A stretch of 8,211 nt of DNA, taken from Bacteroidota bacterium (GTDB taxonomy: Bacteria > Bacteroidota > Bacteroidia > Cytophagales > Cyclobacteriaceae). The DNA is taken from the NCBI GenBank assembly GCA_023412765.1, contig JAEZBX010000245.1, forward strand, positions 1-8,211, written 5' to 3'. Under the pieces are notes generated by a model. The model did no database searches, had not been told where the DNA came from, and saw only the letters and a program-made list of their open reading frames with translations. Position numbers and translations under genes: made by a program. This document shows, in pieces, positions 5,170 through 8,211 of this stretch; the stretch's first letter is position 1, and the number at the start of each line of letters is the position of its first letter.

Positions 5170-8052
5170 ATGTTGAGTAAACTACTAATGCTTGGCCGTT
5201 GGCCCTTCATTCTCTCGCTGGCAATCGTCATAACATCATGTCGGCACGTTGGTACCAGTGATGATGAAATATCACTTCACCTGCCAGCTGATTTGGAAGC
5301 AACGCTTTGGGCAGAATCTCCGATGTTTTACAATCCTACCAATATGGATATTGACAGCAAAGGACGGGTTTGGATAACAGAGGCTGTTAATTATCGAAAT
5401 TATAATAACGATTCAACCAGGCATATTCATCATTCAAAAGGCGATCGCGTCGTAATACTGGAAGATAGCGACGAAGATGGTAAGGCAGACGAAGTCAAAG
5501 TTTTTGTTCAGGACAAAGACCTTGTATCACCTCTGGGGATCGCTGTGATCGGTAACAAGGTTTTTGTATCATGCTCTCCCAATCTAATTGTTTACACTGA
5601 CGAAGATGGAGATGATAAGCCGGACAAAAAGGAAATTTTTCTTACGGGATTCGGCGGATTGGATCATGATCATTCCCTTCATGCAATTGTTGGAGGTGCT
5701 GATGGCAAGTTATATTTTACCACTGGCAATGCTGGACCGCATCTCGTTACCGATAAATCCGGATGGACATTACGCTCAGGGAGCATGTACACTGGTGGCT
5801 CCCCGTACAACAGGGAGAATAGAGGTAACATGAAGAGCGACGACGGGAAGGTGTGGGTCGGTGGTCTTGCTCTGAGAATTAATCCTGACGGAACTAATTT
5901 AAAGGTCGTGGGTCACAATTTTCGAAATGCATATGAAGTAGCAGTTGATTCGCGTGGCGACATTTGGCAAAACGATAATGATGATCAGGTGGTCACATGC
6001 AGGACCACCTGGTTGATGGAAGGTGGCAATGCCGGATATTTCAGTGAAGATGGTACGCGCTATTGGCAGGCTGATCATCGTCCATGGCAGGATGTATTCA
6101 CTGCTCATTGGCATCAGGATGATCCGGGTGTTATTCCGGCAGGCGACCGAAGTGGCGCTGGTGCGCCTACCGGTGTCGTTGTGTATGAGGATGACGCTCT
6201 CGGAGAAAATTATCGCGGGATGTTGTTGAGCGCGGATGCGGGTAGAAACGTGGTATTTGCATATCATCCGAAGAAACAACAATCGGGCTACGACTTAGGA
6301 ACGCGGACCAATTTCATCACTTCACTAAAAGATGATAACGAGGACTATGTTTGGAACGACTCCCTTGAAAATCTCGAGGTAGATAAATGGTTTCGACCTA
6401 GTGATGTGGCGGTCGGGATTGAGGGCGCAATATATGTTGCTGATTGGTATGACCCTGTAGTGGGCGGGCATCAAATGCAAGATTCAATTGGATATGGAAG
6501 AATTTATCGCATCCAACCAAAGTCGAAAAATCTGAGGCGACCGTCATTTGATTTGTCAAGCGTAGAAGGTCAGCTAAAGGCACTTCTCAGTCCAGCCATA
6601 AATGTCCGTTTCGAGGCAAGCGAAAAACTGGCGACCCGTGGAGAGTCAATCCTACCAGAACTGAAAAAATTGGTGGAGGCAAAAAATCCTTATCACCGCG
6701 CACGGGCAGTTTGGTTGATGGCACGGTTGGGCGATAACGGCGTTAGAGAAGTTGAAAAGCTGTTAACGCACTCAGATACAGATATCCGTACCGTAGCGTT
6801 TCGGTCGTTGAGACAATTTTCCAATAATATAATTCCCTATGCAGAAAGCCTGGTGGATGACCCATCTTCCTTTGTCAGGCGTGAAATATTGATCAGCCTT
6901 GCAGCCCAACCCTATGCAATAAAGAAACCGATACTGCTTTCGCTCTTGAAGAATTTTGATCCGAAAGATCGATGGTTTATTGAAGCGTTTGGTACGGCCG
7001 CGTCGGGTCACGAACAGGATATCATGAAGGATGCTGAGAAAATTTTGAATCCGGACAATCGACCTCCGGATTTATGGAGCGCCGAAATGGAGGCTCTCGT
7101 CTGGCGGTTGCACCCCACCGCATATATACAAGCGTTGTCGCAGCGAGCCCAATCAGTTAAATTATCGGCGCCTCAACGCAGCAAGGCTATTACGGCGCTC
7201 GCATTTATTAACGACCGCAAGGCGGTGTCGGCAATGCTTAACCTTGCAAAGAGTTCACTAACCGACGTTGCCGAGCAGGCAGCGTATTGGATCGGCTTTC
7301 GTCAGGGAAATGATTGGTATGAACTGGCTGACTGGACAAAGGCCGGAATCGATCCTGAGATTGAACGAAAGATTGCCGGCATGAAGGTTAGGCTGAGCAA
7401 CATAATGGATGAGAAGATTCCGTGGGATGAAAAAAGAAGAAGCGCACGCCAGATGGCGCGCGATGTTGTGGGAAGCAAGATGATACTTGGTCTCGTCGCA
7501 GAAGAACAATTTCCAATGGAGCTTTATGATGAGGTTGGAAAGATTATGTTGACGAGTGAAGATCAGTCAGTCAGAGTTCAGGCATCACAGTATTTTCAGT
7601 TGGAGAATAAACATAACTATGCTATTCCAACTGTTGCAAGCTTAAAAGGAGAGCGTGAGAGCGGCAAAAATATTTTCAAAAGCAAATGTAGTGCGTGCCA
7701 TAAGGTTGGGGAAACTGGCGCTGACATTGGACCAGAACTTTCGCAGATCGGAAAGAAATTTGATAAAGAGGCTTTGATCGACGCGATAGTTAATCCTTCG
7801 GCAGGGATAGTATTTGGATACGATGCATGGACGATTAATACTATGGATGGTCAATCTCACTTTGGATTTGTAATCGGTGATAGTGAAAAAACCGTAGTTA
7901 TTAAAGACGTTGGGGGAAACGTTCGAAGCATTGCTACGTCAGATATCAAATCGAGACAAAAGGCTGAAAAGAGTTTAATGCCTGATGCATCATCGCTGGG
8001 TATGAGTGAACTGGAGCTCGCTGATGTTGTTGCCTATCTGACGAGCCTTTGA
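5170..8052 (+). CDS. Lipoprotein dehydrogenase of the Pirellula/Verrucomicrobium type: beta-propeller, HEAT-like repeats, C-terminal haem c domain
   Basis: 960 aa. Residues 1-24 are a lipoprotein signal (basic start, hydrophobic stretch, lipobox ITSC, lipidated C24), so the protein is exported and membrane-anchored. Residues 35-450 match the putative membrane-bound dehydrogenase domain (TIGR02604 type): a propeller with blade-like repeats such as NPTNMDIDSKGRVWITEAVN and DVAVGIEGAIYVADWYDP. Acidic loops DSDEDGKADE (99-108) and DEDGDDKPD (144-152) look like calcium sites. Residues 465-720 hold HEAT-like helical repeats (for example VRFEASEKLATRGESILPEL and HRARAVWLMARLG). Residues 825-960 are the haem-binding domain (TIGR02603 type) with CSACH (840-844) for covalent haem; M937 in SLMPDA is the probable distal ligand. 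Proposed role: oxidise a sugar or alcohol and pass electrons to the respiratory chain; the substrate is unknown. It follows the GTPase gene closely without an obvious promoter of its own. Domain assignments come from recognition, not a search. Confidence 0.88.
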   Translation: MLSKLLMLGRWPFILSLAIVITSCRHVGTSDDEISLHLPADLEATLWAESPMFYNPTNMDIDSKGRVWITEAVNYRNYNNDSTRHIHHSKGDRVVILEDSDEDGKADEVKVFVQDKDLVSPLGIAVIGNKVFVSCSPNLIVYTDEDGDDKPDKKEIFLTGFGGLDHDHSLHAIVGGADGKLYFTTGNAGPHLVTDKSGWTLRSGSMYTGGSPYNRENRGNMKSDDGKVWVGGLALRINPDGTNLKVVGHNFRNAYEVAVDSRGDIWQNDNDDQVVTCRTTWLMEGGNAGYFSEDGTRYWQADHRPWQDVFTAHWHQDDPGVIPAGDRSGAGAPTGVVVYEDDALGENYRGMLLSADAGRNVVFAYHPKKQQSGYDLGTRTNFITSLKDDNEDYVWNDSLENLEVDKWFRPSDVAVGIEGAIYVADWYDPVVGGHQMQDSIGYGRIYRIQPKSKNLRRPSFDLSSVEGQLKALLSPAINVRFEASEKLATRGESILPELKKLVEAKNPYHRARAVWLMARLGDNGVREVEKLLTHSDTDIRTVAFRSLRQFSNNIIPYAESLVDDPSSFVRREILISLAAQPYAIKKPILLSLLKNFDPKDRWFIEAFGTAASGHEQDIMKDAEKILNPDNRPPDLWSAEMEALVWRLHPTAYIQALSQRAQSVKLSAPQRSKAITALAFINDRKAVSAMLNLAKSSLTDVAEQAAYWIGFRQGNDWYELADWTKAGIDPEIERKIAGMKVRLSNIMDEKIPWDEKRRSARQMARDVVGSKMILGLVAEEQFPMELYDEVGKIMLTSEDQSVRVQASQYFQLENKHNYAIPTVASLKGERESGKNIFKSKCSACHKVGETGADIGPELSQIGKKFDKEALIDAIVNPSAGIVFGYDAWTINTMDGQSHFGFVIGDSEKTVVIKDVGGNVRSIATSDIKSRQKAEKSLMPDASSLGMSELELADVVAYLTSL

Positions 8053-8063
8053 TGCGTGGAATT

Positions 8064-8091
8064 GTAGTAAGTAGTGAGTGGTAAGTGGTCC
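8064..8091. repeat. Heptamer array GTAGTAA/GTAGTGA/GTGGTAA/GTGGTCC
   Basis: Four consecutive 7-mers start 12 bases after the stop codon of the haem lipoprotein gene and decay progressively from GTAGTAA. GTAGTAA is the exact complement of TTACTAC, so the array is the inverted partner of 5121-5155. The remaining 120 bases to the window edge hold a weak inverted repeat (TTAAGT/ACTTAA, 8098-8113) and no gene that can be supported. Confidence 0.8.
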
Positions 8092-8211
8092 ATGTCATTA
8101 AGTTAAGACTTAAATCGGTTTATAGTTTGTTGGGCTCAGTTTCCTGATAGACGTTCGTCGGGGAAATGATCGATTTTCGCGAACTGGTGAGAGAGCTTTT
8201 TTAACGACACT

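Noticed and set aside
8098..8113. TTAAGT/ACTTAA inverted repeat as a terminator for the haem lipoprotein gene.
   Set aside because: The stem is only six AT-rich pairs and no T-run follows, so it is noted only as a weak structure.
8110..8211. Minus-strand frame open to the right edge (33 codons ending at TAA 8110-8112), possibly the tail of a convergent gene.
   Set aside because: Too short to judge. The translation matches nothing I recognise, and another minus-strand frame is also open for 24 codons.

Overview
The window reads as a piece of a Bacteroidota chromosome, most likely a Cytophagales-like member (inference). Three things point there. The left edge carries the start of a short primary sigma factor without region 1.1, in the form typical of this phylum. 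A perfect TAnnTTTG -7 promoter element lies in front of it. The genes also lack clear Shine-Dalgarno sequences. No phage, transposase, CRISPR, rRNA or tRNA was seen.

Layout: 1-286 (minus) is the 5' part of rpoD, cut by the window edge. 287-1247 is a gene-free stretch of about 960 bp packed with short degenerate repeats: arrays with a 7-bp period, two CCCGATA/TATCGGG-type hairpins, a small CTGCC-GCA-GGCAG palindrome and an octamer-like run. 1248-3911 (minus) encodes a Tat-exported GH116/GBA2-like glycoside hydrolase. A 124-bp divergent gap follows. 4036-5109 (plus) encodes a CobW/P47K-type (COG0523) GTPase with a CxCC metal motif. 5170-8052 (plus) encodes a large lipoprotein of the planctomycete/verrucomicrobial membrane-bound dehydrogenase type: beta-propeller, HEAT-like repeats and a C-terminal haem c domain. 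8053-8211 holds one more heptamer array, a weak AT-rich inverted repeat (TTAAGT/ACTTAA, 8098-8113) and no gene I can support.

How the genes may work together (inference): the hydrolase and the haem lipoprotein are both exported, so they could act in succession in the periplasm or at the outer membrane, one releasing a sugar and the other oxidising it and passing electrons on. The GTPase could load a metal centre for one of them or for an unseen partner. Nothing in the window fixes the substrate or the metal.

The most unusual signal is in the intergenic DNA. At least three unrelated heptamers (GTTTAAR/CCTYAAA, TTACTAC/GTAGTRA and a TTC-centred nnTTCnn type) form arrays with the same 7-bp period. 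Two of these families occur as inverted pairs, one around the cytochrome lipoprotein gene and one around 630 bp of non-coding DNA.
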